From Aeromonas diversa CDC 2478-85 (GTDB lineage: Bacteria; Pseudomonadota; Gammaproteobacteria; Enterobacterales; Aeromonadaceae): 64,000 nt of DNA. The notes beneath the pieces were generated by a model. The model saw only the letters and a program-made list of their open reading frames with translations. It searched no databases and was not told where the DNA came from. The stretch is taken from assembly GCF_000819805.1 (NCBI RefSeq), contig NZ_CDCE01000031.1:160893-224892 (forward strand), given 5' to 3'. The translations under genes and the position numbers were made by a program. Below, piece after piece: positions 42,441 through 51,750 of this stretch; positions within the stretch are counted from its first letter, which is position 1, and every line of letters begins with the position of its first letter.

Positions 42441-43808
42441 TTACCAGCGCTGGCTCAGCAGGTTGGGTTGCACGCCCTTGATTGCCTTGCGGTTATCGCC
42501 CGCACCCTTGATCCCGGCTTCGAACTCCGGGCGGAAATACTTGATGGCGCTGGCCAGCGGCTCCACCGCTCCCGGTGCGTGAGCGCAGAAGGTCTTGCCC
42601 GGACCCAGCTGGCGGCAGAGCTGCTCCAGGGTCTCGATGTCGCCGGTTTCCCCTTGGCCAAGCTCGATGGCGCGCAACAGCTTGACGCTCCAGGGCAGGC
42701 CATCGCGACAGGGGGTGCACCAGCCGCACGACTCGCGGGCGAAGAACTCCTCCATGTTGCGCAGCAGAGAGACCATGCTGATGCGATCGTCCACCGCCAT
42801 GGCGAGGCCGGTCCCCATCCGGGTGCCCACTTTGCCGATACCGGCCGTGTACATCTGGGCATCGAGGTGTTCGGGCAGCAGGAAACCGGTGCCGGCACCG
42901 CCCGGTTGCCAGGCCTTGAGGGTGTAACCGTCGCGCATGCCGCCGGCATACTCTTCGAACAGCTCTCGGGCCGTGATGCCGAAGGGAAGCTCCCACAGAC
43001 CCGGATTGTTCACCTTGCCCGAGAAGCCCATCAGTTTGGTGCCGTGATCTTCCGAGCCGGGCAGGGCCAGCCCCTGATACCAGCTCACCCCGTTGCCGAT
43101 GATGGCCGGCACGTTGCACAGGGTCTCGACGTTGTTGACGCAGGTGGGTTTGCCCCAGACCCCGGAGACGGCGGGGAAGGGGGGCTTGGCGCGCGGGTTG
43201 GCGCGGCGCCCCTCCAGAGAGTTGATGAGCGCCGTCTCTTCGCCACAGATGTAGCGGCCGGCGCCGGTGTGGACGAACAGCTCGAAGTCAAAGCCCGAGC
43301 CCAGGATGTTCTTGCCGAGCAGGCCGGCGGCCTTGGCCTCTTCCACGGCACGGCGCAGGTTGGTCGCCGCGTCCACGTATTCGCCGCGCAGGAAGATGTA
43401 GCCGCGGTAGGCCTTCAGCGCCCGGGCCGAGATGAGCATCCCCTCGATAAGCAGGTGGGGCAGCTGCTCCATCAGCAGTCTGTCCTTCCAGGTGTTGGGC
43501 TCCATCTCGTCGGCGTTGCACAGCAGGTAACGGATGTTCATGCTCTCGTCTTTGGGCATCAGGCCCCACTTCACCCCCGTGGGGAAGCCGGCCCCGCCGC
43601 GCCCCTTGAGGCCGGCATCCTTGACGGTCGCAACTATCTCGTCCGGGCTCATCTGGCCGAGGGCCTTGCGAGCGGCCTCATAGCCCTGCTTGGCCTGGTA
43701 TTCGTCCAGCCAGACCGGCTGGCCGTCGTCGCGCAGGCGCCAGGTCAGCGGGTGGGTCTCGGCGGCCCGGGCGATCAGATTGGCGGTGCCAAAGGAGGTC
43801 AATCTCAT
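42441..43808 (-). CDS. nuoF: NADH dehydrogenase I subunit F (NADH and FMN site)
   Basis: 455 residues. Oxidises NADH with FMN and passes electrons to cluster N3. [18 protein letters not shown] is the NADH/FMN loop; [17 protein letters not shown] follows; [10 protein letters not shown] and the later Cys in KTFCAHAPG ligate the 4Fe-4S cluster. The start overlaps the nuoE stop by four bases. Confidence 0.97.
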   Translation of the reverse strand: MRLTSFGTANLIARAAETHPLTWRLRDDGQPVWLDEYQAKQGYEAARKALGQMSPDEIVATVKDAGLKGRGGAGFPTGVKWGLMPKDESMNIRYLLCNADEMEPNTWKDRLLMEQLPHLLIEGMLISARALKAYRGYIFLRGEYVDAATNLRRAVEEAKAAGLLGKNILGSGFDFELFVHTGAGRYICGEETALINSLEGRRANPRAKPPFPAVSGVWGKPTCVNNVETLCNVPAIIGNGVSWYQGLALPGSEDHGTKLMGFSGKVNNPGLWELPFGITARELFEEYAGGMRDGYTLKAWQPGGAGTGFLLPEHLDAQMYTAGIGKVGTRMGTGLAMAVDDRISMVSLLRNMEEFFARESCGWCTPCRDGLPWSVKLLRAIELGQGETGDIETLEQLCRQLGPGKTFCAHAPGAVEPLASAIKYFRPEFEAGIKGAGDNRKAIKGVQPNLLSQRW

Positions 43809-44341
43809 GGGTAGTTCTCCAGAGTCCGGCGCAGGGCCTCACCATCGAGACCACCAAAGGTGTCGTCGTCGATCATCATGGCTGGCCCCTTGTCGCAGTT
43901 GCCCAGACAACAGACCGGCAGCAGGGTGAAGCGGCCGTCCTCTGTGGTCTGGCCGGGCGCGATGCCGATGTGCTCTTTGAGGGTGGCCAAGACCCCCTCG
44001 TGACCGTTGATGTAGCAGACCATGCTGTCGCACACCCGGATGATGTGGCGTCCCACCGGCTGGCGGAAGATCTGGCTGTAGAAGGTGGCGACCCCCTCCA
44101 CGTCGCTGGCGGGGATCCCCAGTTCGGTGGCGATGGCTGGAATGGCGCCGTCAGGCACCCATCCGCGAGCCTGTTGCACTATCTTGAGGGCCTCGATGCT
44201 GGCGGCGCGGGGATCCTCGTAGTGGTGCTTCTCGTGGGTGATGGCGTCACGCTCGGCATCAGAGAGGGCAAAGCCTCCCGTGCATCCCTGTGCGTCTTGT
44301 TGTAATGCGCCTTTCTGGCACTGACATTGCTGGTGGCTCAT
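43805..44341 (-). CDS. nuoE: NADH dehydrogenase I subunit E (2Fe-2S)
   Basis: 178 residues (E. coli 166). Thioredoxin-like domain with cluster N1a: Cys ligands in CDSMVC and [10 protein letters not shown]. The core from residue 27 follows E. coli closely ([18 protein letters not shown]). The first 25 residues differ and contain three extra Cys (residues 6, 8 and 20), not present in E. coli NuoE. Three bp after nuoCD. Confidence 0.96.
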   Translation of the reverse strand: MSHQQCQCQKGALQQDAQGCTGGFALSDAERDAITHEKHHYEDPRAASIEALKIVQQARGWVPDGAIPAIATELGIPASDVEGVATFYSQIFRQPVGRHIIRVCDSMVCYINGHEGVLATLKEHIGIAPGQTTEDGRFTLLPVCCLGNCDKGPAMMIDDDTFGGLDGEALRRTLENYP

Positions 44342-44344
44342 GGC

Positions 44345-46150
44345 TTAGCGATCCACATCCGACATAACGAAATCGATACTGCCCAGATAGACGATGAGAT
44401 CCGACACCATCTGGCCGCGGATCACCGAGGGGATCTGCTGCAAGTGGGCGAAACTCGGGGTCCGGATCCGGGTGCGATAGCTCATGGTGGAGCCGTCACT
44501 GGTCAGGTAGTAGCTGTTGACGCCCTTGGTCGCCTCGATCATCTGGAACGACTCGGCGGCGGGCATCACGGGCCCCCACGACACTTGCAGGAAGTGGTTG
44601 ATGAGGGTCTCGATGTGCTGCAGGGTGCGCTCTTTCGGTGGCGGCGTGGTGAGCGGGTGATCAGCCTTGAAGGGCCCCTCCGGCATGTGCTCGAGGCATT
44701 GGGCTATGATGCGCACGCTCTGGCGCATCTCCTCGAGGCGCACCATGGCGCGATCATAGGCGTCGCCGTTGGCGCCCACTGGCACCTCGAACTCGAACTG
44801 GTCGTAGCCGGAATAGGGGCGCCATTTGCGAATGTCGAAGTTGAGACCGGTGGCGCGCAGGCCGCCTCCCGTGGTCCCCCAGGCCAGCGCCTGCGAGGTC
44901 GAGTAGGCGGCGACACCGACGGTGCGGCCCTTGAGAATGCTGTTGCGCATGGCCGCCTTCTCGTACTCCATCAGGCGCTTGGGCAGCCAGTCGAGCAGGT
45001 TCTCCTTGATGAGCTGGCGCCACCCTTGTGGCAGATCGTGGGCCACGCCGCCGATGCGGAACCAGGCCGGGTGCATGCGGGCCCCGGTGATCGCCTCGAT
45101 GATGTTGTAGATGCGCTGACGGTCGGTGAAGGTGAAGAAGACGGGGGTCATGGCGCCCACGTCCTGAATATAGGTGCCGATGAAGAGCAGGTGGCTCTGG
45201 ATGCGGAACAGCTCTGCCAGCATCACCCGGATCATGTCGACCCGCTGGGGCACCTTGATGCCAGCCAGCTTCTCGACCGCCAGCACATAGGGGAGGTTGT
45301 TCATCACCCCGCCCAGGTATTCGACCCGGTCTGTGTAGGGGATGTAGCTGTGCCAGGACTGGCGTTCACCCATCTTCTCGGCGCCGCGATGGTGATAGCC
45401 GATGTCGGGCACACAGTTGAGGATCTCTTCTCCATCGAGCTGCAACACCAGGCGAAATGCCCCGTGTGCCGACGGGTGGTTGGGGCCAAGGTTCAAGAAC
45501 ATATAGTCCTCGTTGGCATTGCCCCGACGCAGCCCCCACTCTTCCGGTTTGAACAGCAGGTTCTCCTGCTCCATGTCCTGCTTGGCGGCATCGAGCATGA
45601 AGGGGTCGAACTCGGTGGCCCGTGCCGGATAATCCTTGCGCAATGGGTGTCCCTGCCAGCTGCGCGGCATCATGATGCGGGTCAGGTGGGGGTGACCGTT
45701 GAAGGTGATGCCGAGCAGATCCCACACCTCGCGCTCATACCAGTTGGCGTTGGGATAGATAGTGGTTGCGCTCGGCAGGGTGAGATCCCCCTCCTGCAGG
45801 GGCACCTTCAGCATCAGGTCGCTGTTTCTGTCGATGGAAAGCAGGTGGTAGAAGACGGTGAAATCCGAGGGGGGGAGCCCCTCGCGGTGGCTGCGCATCC
45901 GCTCGTCGACCCCGTGCAGATCGTAGAGCATCACGAACGGCTTGGGTTGCTGGCGCACGAAGCGCAGCACATCCAGCAGCAACTCTCTGGGTAGCCAGAG
46001 TACGGGGATGCCGGTACGGGTGGTCTGCAGGGTAAAGGGCTCGCTCCCGAAATGGGCGAACAGTTCGCCGACGATGGGCGCCTGTGCCTGGTCGCCCGGT
46101 TGCCACTGGGCCATCTCGGCATTGGTCGGAAACTCGTTAGTCAATCGCAT
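44345..46150 (-). CDS. nuoCD: NADH dehydrogenase I fused subunit C/D
   Basis: 601 residues, the fused form typical of gammaproteobacteria. The NuoC part (about 1-190) has [20 protein letters not shown]; the NuoD part starts near 210 with [23 protein letters not shown], containing the His/Asp region that shapes the quinone head site. One base from nuoB. Confidence 0.97.
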   Translation of the reverse strand: MRLTNEFPTNAEMAQWQPGDQAQAPIVGELFAHFGSEPFTLQTTRTGIPVLWLPRELLLDVLRFVRQQPKPFVMLYDLHGVDERMRSHREGLPPSDFTVFYHLLSIDRNSDLMLKVPLQEGDLTLPSATTIYPNANWYEREVWDLLGITFNGHPHLTRIMMPRSWQGHPLRKDYPARATEFDPFMLDAAKQDMEQENLLFKPEEWGLRRGNANEDYMFLNLGPNHPSAHGAFRLVLQLDGEEILNCVPDIGYHHRGAEKMGERQSWHSYIPYTDRVEYLGGVMNNLPYVLAVEKLAGIKVPQRVDMIRVMLAELFRIQSHLLFIGTYIQDVGAMTPVFFTFTDRQRIYNIIEAITGARMHPAWFRIGGVAHDLPQGWRQLIKENLLDWLPKRLMEYEKAAMRNSILKGRTVGVAAYSTSQALAWGTTGGGLRATGLNFDIRKWRPYSGYDQFEFEVPVGANGDAYDRAMVRLEEMRQSVRIIAQCLEHMPEGPFKADHPLTTPPPKERTLQHIETLINHFLQVSWGPVMPAAESFQMIEATKGVNSYYLTSDGSTMSYRTRIRTPSFAHLQQIPSVIRGQMVSDLIVYLGSIDFVMSDVDR

Positions 46151-46151
46151 A

Positions 46152-46826
46152 TCAGCTCTCGTCCGGGGTCCGCAGGTTCTTGACGGCGATCCGCTCGCCC
46201 CGCTTGCGCTCTTTCATCGCCTCCAGCTGAGGGCGGTAGATGCCCTGATCCCCCGCCACCCAGGAGAGGGGGCGGCGCTCCTTACCGATAGAGTCCTGCA
46301 GCAGCATCAGGGCTTCGAGGAAGGCCTCGGGACGGGGCGGGCAGCCCGGAATGTAGACGTCGACCGGCAGAAACTTGTCGACCCCCTGCACCACAGAGTA
46401 GATGTCGTACATGCCGCCCGAGTTGGCACAGGCGCCCATGGAGATGACCCACTTGGGTTCGAGCAGTTGCTCGTAGAGGCGCTGGATGACGGGCGCCATC
46501 TTGATGAAGGGGGTTCCGGCGATCACCATGAAGTCGGCCTGACGGGGTGATGCCCGGATGACCTCGGCGCCGAAACGGGCCACGTCGTGGGGGGAGGTAA
46601 AGGCGGTACACATCTCCACATAGCAGCAGGAGATGCCGAAGTTATAGGGCCAGAGGGAGTTCTTGCGGCCCCAGTTGACCGCGTCGTGCAGCACCTCCTC
46701 GACCCGGCCGAGCAGTATGCCGCGTTCGGCACTCTGGGCCAGGGGATCAGCGACCGTCTGGCGCTGCTCTTGGGGGTAACGCTCCAGAGGGGCGTCGGGA
46801 TCGATCCGGGTCAGGGTGTACTTCAT
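46152..46826 (-). CDS. nuoB: NADH dehydrogenase I subunit B (cluster N2)
   Basis: 224 residues. Holds 4Fe-4S cluster N2, the last before quinone; the tandem-Cys ligand is in [10 protein letters not shown], with further Cys in [11 protein letters not shown] and PGCPPRPEA. 20 bp after nuoA. Confidence 0.97.
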   Translation of the reverse strand: MKYTLTRIDPDAPLERYPQEQRQTVADPLAQSAERGILLGRVEEVLHDAVNWGRKNSLWPYNFGISCCYVEMCTAFTSPHDVARFGAEVIRASPRQADFMVIAGTPFIKMAPVIQRLYEQLLEPKWVISMGACANSGGMYDIYSVVQGVDKFLPVDVYIPGCPPRPEAFLEALMLLQDSIGKERRPLSWVAGDQGIYRPQLEAMKERKRGERIAVKNLRTPDES

Positions 46827-46846
46827 GAGCAGACCTCAAAGACGGG

Positions 46847-47248
46847 TTAGTCCTGTTGCTGGTTGAGGGGTTTCTTGCTGGGGGACCAGTCGAGGGCGCC
46901 GATACGCCACAAATAGAGGAGGCCGACCAGCAGCAGCACGATGAAAATGGCGGCTTCGATAAAGCCGACCCAGCCGGTCTCCCGCACCGATACAGCCCAT
47001 GCGAAGAGGTAGAGGGCCTCTACATCGAAGATCACGAAAAACATGGCGACGAGATAGAACTTTGCCGAGAAGCGCAGGCGGGCGTTACCGACCGACTCAA
47101 CACCCGATTCGAAGGGTTTATTCTTGGCGCGTCCCCGGGCTCGCCCTCCCAGAAAGGCGGCCAGCCCTATCATGGTGAAACAGATAGCAAAGGCGGCGAT
47201 CACATAAACGGTGAAGGCCCAATGTTCTGGAATGACTCCTGAAAACAT
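46847..47248 (-). CDS. nuoA: NADH dehydrogenase I subunit A
   Basis: 133 residues, three membrane helices. [39 protein letters not shown] is the NuoA core, split here by its TM2 segment. First gene of the 13-gene operon A-B-CD-E-F-G-H-I-J-K-L-M-N, spanning 32459-47248. Confidence 0.96.
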   Translation of the reverse strand: MFSGVIPEHWAFTVYVIAAFAICFTMIGLAAFLGGRARGRAKNKPFESGVESVGNARLRFSAKFYLVAMFFVIFDVEALYLFAWAVSVRETGWVGFIEAAIFIVLLLVGLLYLWRIGALDWSPSKKPLNQQQD

Positions 47249-47395
47249 AGGTGTTGTTTCCTACCGAGACGAAAGCGGCAGTAACAATGATGTCATTTTA
47301 TCCAGAGGCTTGGTAGATAAAAGTGAACTCAATGTTTTGTTTTTTAATTAATCGTTCCTTTTGTTGTATTTGTTTTTACAATTGAAAATGAGAAC
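47249..47395 (-). promoter_or_regulatory. nuo operon promoter region with ArcA-like site
   Basis: 147 bp of AT-rich sequence ahead of nuoA. The palindrome TTAATTAA (47344-47351) with flanking bases resembles the ArcA-P box core GTTAATTAA; ArcA represses nuo without oxygen in E. coli. No clear -35/-10 pair could be fixed. Confidence 0.45.
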
Positions 47396-48298
47396 TTATT
47401 TCATCTGGTTTTGTTTATTAACATCGGGGGCGTTTAGTAGGGGGAGCGACTGCTCCGAAGGGGTGCCCTGAGTCAGTGTTATTTCGACTCTGCGGTTGCC
47501 TTCCCGGTGAGCGACCGAATCGTTGGGAAAGCGTGGCCGAGTATCCGCCTTGCCTTGTGCGACGATGCGAGTGGCGTCGAGGTGGGGATCCTTAATCAAG
47601 ACATGCACGATAGCCGCGGCTCTAAGTACCGATAGCTCCCAGTTGCTCTGATAGAGCTCGGTCGGAGGCTGGCTATTGTCGGTGTGGCCCGATACGGCGA
47701 TCTGGCCGGGTATATCGGCCAATATTGCCGCGATGCGTTCTACCAGCGGAATAAACTGGGGTTGCAGGTAGGCGGAATCGGAAGGAAATAGGGTTCTCTC
47801 TCCGATGCGGATGATGAGCTCATCACCGAGTTGCTCTATTTCTATCTCTTTATTTTGTATCTCGCTCTTGAGCCTTTTATCGAGCTTTTCTCTGCTCTCT
47901 TTCATCCAGCCACTGGCCTCCGGGTTGGGATGGGGCCAGGAGTTGTTGGCATCGGGTTTGGCCGATTGCCCGATCGTCTCGTTAATAGGGTCGGACGCCG
48001 GCTTGTGCTCACTCTCCATCACGCTGGGTTTCTCATCGACACTCTCTGTGGTGTGGGACTCGGGCTCCAGGATGCCGGTCCCTCCCTGTAGCACGGGAGA
48101 GCCTGCCGGGGGGGAGATGAGACCTATCTTGCCCAGCGACTCGATAAATCCCTGGATGATGACCCTCGCCTCCGATTGCTTGGACATGGCAAAGGAGTAG
48201 AGCACCACGAACAGGGCAAACAGCAGGGTCATGAAGTCGGCATAGGAGACCAGCCAGCGTTCATGGTTCTCCGGGGCTTCAGCCTTTTTCTTTTTCAT
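47396..48298 (-). CDS. Flagellar motor stator protein, MotB family (MotD-like)
   Basis: 300 residues. N-terminal plug/TM segment HERWLVSYADFMTLLFALFVVLYSF at about 12-37 with the ion-binding Asp 21, typical of MotB-class proteins; then a Pro/Ser-rich and coiled-coil linker (40-150) and an OmpA-like peptidoglycan-binding domain (VSGHTDNSQPPTELYQSNWELS). The start resembles Pseudomonas MotD more than Vibrio PomB, which may favour H+, but ion choice cannot be read reliably. Overlaps its MotA partner by 20 bases. No other flagellar genes are in the window. Confidence 0.88.
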   Translation of the reverse strand: MKKKKAEAPENHERWLVSYADFMTLLFALFVVLYSFAMSKQSEARVIIQGFIESLGKIGLISPPAGSPVLQGGTGILEPESHTTESVDEKPSVMESEHKPASDPINETIGQSAKPDANNSWPHPNPEASGWMKESREKLDKRLKSEIQNKEIEIEQLGDELIIRIGERTLFPSDSAYLQPQFIPLVERIAAILADIPGQIAVSGHTDNSQPPTELYQSNWELSVLRAAAIVHVLIKDPHLDATRIVAQGKADTRPRFPNDSVAHREGNRRVEITLTQGTPSEQSLPLLNAPDVNKQNQMK

Positions 48299-49037
48299 TT
48301 GCCTCGTGTCCTAAGTAGGGGCTCAGGCTGACCTGGAGTCGCTGTTGTGATTCGCCATCCATGATGCCCATGATGCCGGTGATGCTCATCTCCTTGTAAT
48401 GGCGTATCTGATGGCCAAAGGCCTTATAGCGGTTGCCAAAGGGAAGGAAGATCAGGTTCGCCGCCGAAACGCCATAAATGGTCGCGACGAAGGCAACCGC
48501 GATGGCGCCCCCGAGCTTATCCGGTTGATCGAGCAGGCCCATGGCGTGAATGAGGCCAAACACAGCCCCCACTATCCCCATGGTCGGGCAGTAGCCCCCC
48601 ATGGCTTCGTAAAATTTCACGGTCTGCTCGAGATCCTCTTGCTCGAACTCCACTTCTTTCTCGAGCACCTCGAAGATTTTGTCCTTCTCATAGCCATCCA
48701 CCATCATCTGTATCCCTTTTCTCAGAAAGGGATCCGAGATTTGGTCGAGCATGCTCTCCAGCGCCAGCATGCCATTACGACGGGCATTGCCTGCCAGCTC
48801 CTGCAGTAATTCGGACTGGGCGACGAGATCGATCTTCGGGGGAGCAAGCAACCACTTGAAGCGCTTCATTGAGGCGCCGATGACGGAAAAAGGAAACTGG
48901 GTCATGGCTGCGCCTACGGTGCCGCCGATGACGATCATAAACGCCGGGAGATCGAGCAGGGCGCTGGGATGCCCCCCTTCGATCATGTTGCCGCCCAGGA
49001 TAACGAGAATGGCGAAAATCACACCGATGAGGCTCAT
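48279..49037 (-). CDS. Flagellar motor stator protein, MotA/PomA family (MotC-like)
   Basis: 252 residues from the ATG at 49037, close to PomA/MotC length; a frame open to 49265 encodes Pro/Arg-rich sequence and is rejected. Four membrane segments; the long cytoplasmic loop (about 55-150) contacts FliG. GGYCPTMGIVGAVFGLIHAM carries the conserved Pro of helix 3 and AVAFVATIYGVSAANLIFLP is helix 4. Pairs with the MotB-type protein downstream. Confidence 0.9.
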   Translation of the reverse strand: MSLIGVIFAILVILGGNMIEGGHPSALLDLPAFMIVIGGTVGAAMTQFPFSVIGASMKRFKWLLAPPKIDLVAQSELLQELAGNARRNGMLALESMLDQISDPFLRKGIQMMVDGYEKDKIFEVLEKEVEFEQEDLEQTVKFYEAMGGYCPTMGIVGAVFGLIHAMGLLDQPDKLGGAIAVAFVATIYGVSAANLIFLPFGNRYKAFGHQIRHYKEMSITGIMGIMDGESQQRLQVSLSPYLGHEANEKEKG

Positions 49038-49396
49038 GACGCTCCTTGCTGAGTGAGAGACCTGTTTGTTGACCAAAGTGGCATCAGGGTGAGCATAGAT
49101 CCACTCTGATGGGTCGGGAACGGGTTTAATTCTACTCTGAGTGATTTTTCGGTCGGGTGCCCGTGGTGGGGGGGGCGCCGGGCGATCCAGGGCTTCTGTT
49201 TGGCTCAAACGAAACGGGAAGCCCCGTAGCGTTAAATGTGGAATATCCGGACTAAGTTCGCCCATTCATCGACATTAATTGTTAAATATTGTGTTTTGTG
49301 CTGACGGTCACCAAATTGTTACATTTTTGTTCATGTTGGACTCAGAAATCCGTCACCATACTGAATCGACATTATGGTTGAGACGGAGACAACGAC
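49038..49396. other. Intergenic region between stator pair and small exported protein
   Basis: 359 bp without a gene. It should contain divergent promoters. The minus-strand leader of the stator pair is long and GC-rich near 49150-49230, where GGGCTTC and GAAGCCC can pair. The right part (49270-49350) is AT-rich. No sigma-28 or sigma-54 promoter could be matched with confidence. Confidence 0.4.
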
Positions 49397-49717
49397 ATGA
49401 CACACAGAGTCGGGCTCTCCATCTTGTGGGGGTTGGCCACGTTTGGACTACAGGGTGAGTTCGTGGCCAGCCGCGAGGGGGAGCGCCGTCATTGGTCTGC
49501 CTCGAGGCTCGAGATGGAGGGGATGGTGATTGCCCCCCTCAAAGAGGGGCGCTGGCTGTTTGATGATGGCACTCGCAGCGTGGTGTTACTGATGCCCGAG
49601 GGCGTGACTCCCCCCGTGGGTCATCCTGTCTCTTTGAAGGGCCGGGCCTGCCAGCTGGCCGGTGCCGATTGTCTGTTGGTTGAGCAGCTCGATGGAGAAC
49701 CGCTCATCATAGCCTGA
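49397..49717 (+). CDS. Small probable exported protein, unknown
   Basis: 106 residues. The first 19 residues (MTHRVGLSILWGLATFGLQ) may be a short signal or anchor. The rest (EGMVIAPLKEGRWLFDDGT, then VGHPVSLKGRACQL) has alternating strands reminiscent of a small OB-fold, which is a guess from pattern only. GGAGAC precedes the ATG. No family recognised. About 210 bp of structured sequence separates its stop from the next terminator. Confidence 0.6.
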   Translation: MTHRVGLSILWGLATFGLQGEFVASREGERRHWSASRLEMEGMVIAPLKEGRWLFDDGTRSVVLLMPEGVTPPVGHPVSLKGRACQLAGADCLLVEQLDGEPLIIA

Positions 49718-49779
49718 TGCCGCGGTCATACAATCGGGGAGGGGGCAGCGCCGCGCTTTGGATTGCCTTATATTTGCAG

Positions 49780-49960
49780 AGTGAGAGCTTGCTCTCAAAG
49801 CCGGAATAATCCACTGTGTAAAACGTTTGCTTGCGGGTAATCTCGCACTTGCCAGTTTAGAAGGTGACCCCCTTCTAATGTTTCTTGCGATGCGAAATCG
49901 CAATTCCGTAGCACCTATTTTTAAGGCCCGTTATCCCCTGGATAGTGGGCCTCGTTTTTT
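49780..49960 (+). ncRNA. Candidate structured small RNA or long 3' UTR
   Basis: Four successive hairpins can be drawn: TGAGAG-CTTG-CTCTCA (49782-49797, a CUUG tetraloop), an 8-bp stem 49857-49864/49871-49878, a 7-bp stem 49885-49891/49897-49903, and a 13-bp terminator stem ending in six T. A TATATT at 49769-49774 could be a -10 box. No protein frame fits. It matches no small RNA I know, and could instead be the 3' end of the preceding mRNA. Confidence 0.45.
49924..49960 (+). terminator. Strong plus-strand terminator
   Basis: A 13-bp stem with two G-U pairs (49924-49936 with 49940-49952), 3-base loop, then CG and six T. It ends whatever is transcribed rightward from 49397 or from an internal promoter. 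The minus side has no T run. Confidence 0.88.
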
Positions 49961-49963
49961 AGG

Positions 49964-50818
49964 TTAACCGGTGTAGTGACCGATACTGGGACGGCGGCTT
50001 GGGCCTGCAAGATGAATGTCGACCGGGTTAAACGCCTTGATCGCCTCGAAGCTGAAGTCGCCGATCGCTCGATGCAGGCTGTCGGGGGCGTGGTTGGTGA
50101 TAAGAATCACGCTCTTGGATAGGTTGCGACGGCGGCGCAACAGATGGCCGAGAAAGCTGGACTGGCTTTCGGCCAGCTTGGCCCGGTTGGCGGCCACCTC
50201 GTCGATGATGAGCAGATCGACCTCCTCGAGGGCGCGGCGGTACTGGTTGCGCTCCTCTTGATCCTCGATGACGTTGAAGAAGAGGCGATCGACGATAGAG
50301 GCCCATTGCTGGAAGATGACCGATTTTTGGTGGCGCTCGATCAGCTCGTGGGCGACGGCGCCGGCCAGGGTCGACTTGCCGGTGCCATAGTCTCCGTAGA
50401 TCAGCATGCAGCCCCCACCACTCTTCTCCCAGTGCTCGAAGCCGCTGATGAAATAGCGCGCCGTTTCGATGGCATATTGCAGGGCGGGATCCTGATGATC
50501 CATGCGATCGAATACCCACTCCGGATTGAGATCTGCCTGGGCGATTAAGCGCTTGATGCGATCCTGACGAGCCTGCTTTTGCAATTCACGCACCTCGGCG
50601 TTGGCCTTGGCCTCGTACTCTTTACGCAGGGTCTCGTAGTCGTATTGGCTCCCTCCGGTCTCATGCTGCAAACGGCGAATGCGTTCCAGCAAGGAGCCCA
50701 CGTGGCGTTGCAAGTCCGGATCGTGCTGTTGCCGTCCTTGTTTCTCGCGATTGATCTGTTGGCGCCTGGCGTCGATGTCGGCCAGATCCTGCTTCAGGGG
50801 ATCCTGATCATGAGCCAT
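49964..50818 (-). CDS. dnaC: DnaC-like replicative helicase loader
   Basis: 284 residues. AAA+ ATPase that places DnaB helicase on DNA. Walker A GDYGTGKST near residue 145, Walker B LLIIDEVA, sensor 1 in ILITNHA. The N-terminal 110 residues are helical and charged, where DnaC-type loaders bind helicase. It is longer than E. coli DnaC (245). It overlaps the dnaT-like gene by 11 bases, the dnaT-dnaC order of E. coli. A phage-type or IstB-like loader is a less likely reading. Confidence 0.83.
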   Translation of the reverse strand: MAHDQDPLKQDLADIDARRQQINREKQGRQQHDPDLQRHVGSLLERIRRLQHETGGSQYDYETLRKEYEAKANAEVRELQKQARQDRIKRLIAQADLNPEWVFDRMDHQDPALQYAIETARYFISGFEHWEKSGGGCMLIYGDYGTGKSTLAGAVAHELIERHQKSVIFQQWASIVDRLFFNVIEDQEERNQYRRALEEVDLLIIDEVAANRAKLAESQSSFLGHLLRRRRNLSKSVILITNHAPDSLHRAIGDFSFEAIKAFNPVDIHLAGPSRRPSIGHYTG

Positions 50819-51479
50819 GCTCTTGTTCCTTCTGCTGGGCCAGACGTTTGGCCTCTTCGATCATCTCTTGGGCTCGGCGGCTGGGGCCGGCCTCTGTGGT
50901 GTGTATTGTCACCTGCTGATAACCCTGCTCTTGGGAGTGCTGGCGTTTCACATAGCGACGAGTTTTAAGCGCCCGGATGAATTTGAGGGTCCACTGGTGC
51001 TGACTGTCGAACACGTCGGGGCGTCCCAGCCAGTAAGCGATGAACTCCCCGAGGTCTTCCTCACTGTAGCTGCAGTCTATCACGCCACACAGGCGCGCCA
51101 GTGCTGGCATACTCTCATCGGGTCGCCACTCCAGATGCATGGGAAACGGGGTCTGCGGCAGGGGAGAGGAGGTCTCCTGTTGCAACAGTGGCAGGGTAAA
51201 AGGCTGAGTGTGGAAATGCTCGCCAGCGAGCTGTGCCTCGAGCAGACCGGCACCGATCAGCTCCTCCAATAACAGAGTGAGCTGACGACCATTGACCTGA
51301 TAACTGAACCCGCTGGGTGAGTCAGGGTCCGTGACCGCCAGTGCCCTTCCCAGCTGGGGATAGTTCAGGATCCTCGGCTGTTGTTCGATCCAGATCCGCC
51401 TCAGATGCAGGCAATAGAGGCTTCTGGCCGGATGCGACAACCTGGGATGGGAGAGGGCATGGTACTCGGCTGGGGTCAT
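50808..51479 (-). CDS. dnaT: DnaT-like primosomal protein
   Basis: 223 residues from the ATG at 51479; a GTG at 51494 would add five residues. The C-terminal part (FIAYWLGRPDVFDSQHQWTLKF after LARLCGVIDCSYSEE) resembles the DnaT ssDNA-binding domain used in PriA-dependent replication restart. The N-terminal part looks like a winged-helix segment. Its partner dnaC overlaps the stop. Confidence 0.75.
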   Translation of the reverse strand: MTPAEYHALSHPRLSHPARSLYCLHLRRIWIEQQPRILNYPQLGRALAVTDPDSPSGFSYQVNGRQLTLLLEELIGAGLLEAQLAGEHFHTQPFTLPLLQQETSSPLPQTPFPMHLEWRPDESMPALARLCGVIDCSYSEEDLGEFIAYWLGRPDVFDSQHQWTLKFIRALKTRRYVKRQHSQEQGYQQVTIHTTEAGPSRRAQEMIEEAKRLAQQKEQEHGS

Positions 51480-51650
51480 TGAGCATCTCTTCACTGCAAG
51501 ATGGCGCCATTATCGCCGATGGCTGGCGGAGGTACAAACGCTCGTCATCGGTGACCGATGCTTGGGCTCTTGATGGAACCCTCTGCTTTCCTCTAGCCGA
51601 GTGACCAATATCGTCGTCTTGTCCAGTGGATCCAAGCTGAAATTCACCTA

Positions 51651-51715
51651 TTGATTGATATATTATTCTGGCTCAATACGGGAGTAAGTCGTACTTCTGG
51701 GCTAGGATTAGCCCA
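51651..51715 (+). promoter_or_regulatory. rssB promoter and GGA-loop hairpin
   Basis: TTGATT (51651-51656) and CAATAC (51674-51679) are 17 bp apart and may be the promoter. A 7-bp perfect stem (51698-51704 with 51709-51715) presents GGAT in its loop, preceded by A, 35 bp ahead of the start codon. AGGA in a hairpin loop is the CsrA/RsmA recognition pattern. Confidence 0.4.
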
Positions 51716-51750
51716 ATGGTCACTACGGGGTATTAAGGCGGGGGTTTTGG

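Noticed and set aside
40165..42582. Plus-strand open frame of 805 codons
   Set aside because: Antisense to nuoG, whose Fe-S motifs are unmistakable. Shadow of GC-rich codon use.
48279..49265. N-terminal extension of the MotA-type gene up to 49265
   Set aside because: The added 76 residues are Pro- and Arg-rich and unlike any MotA; the ATG at 49037 gives the family start.
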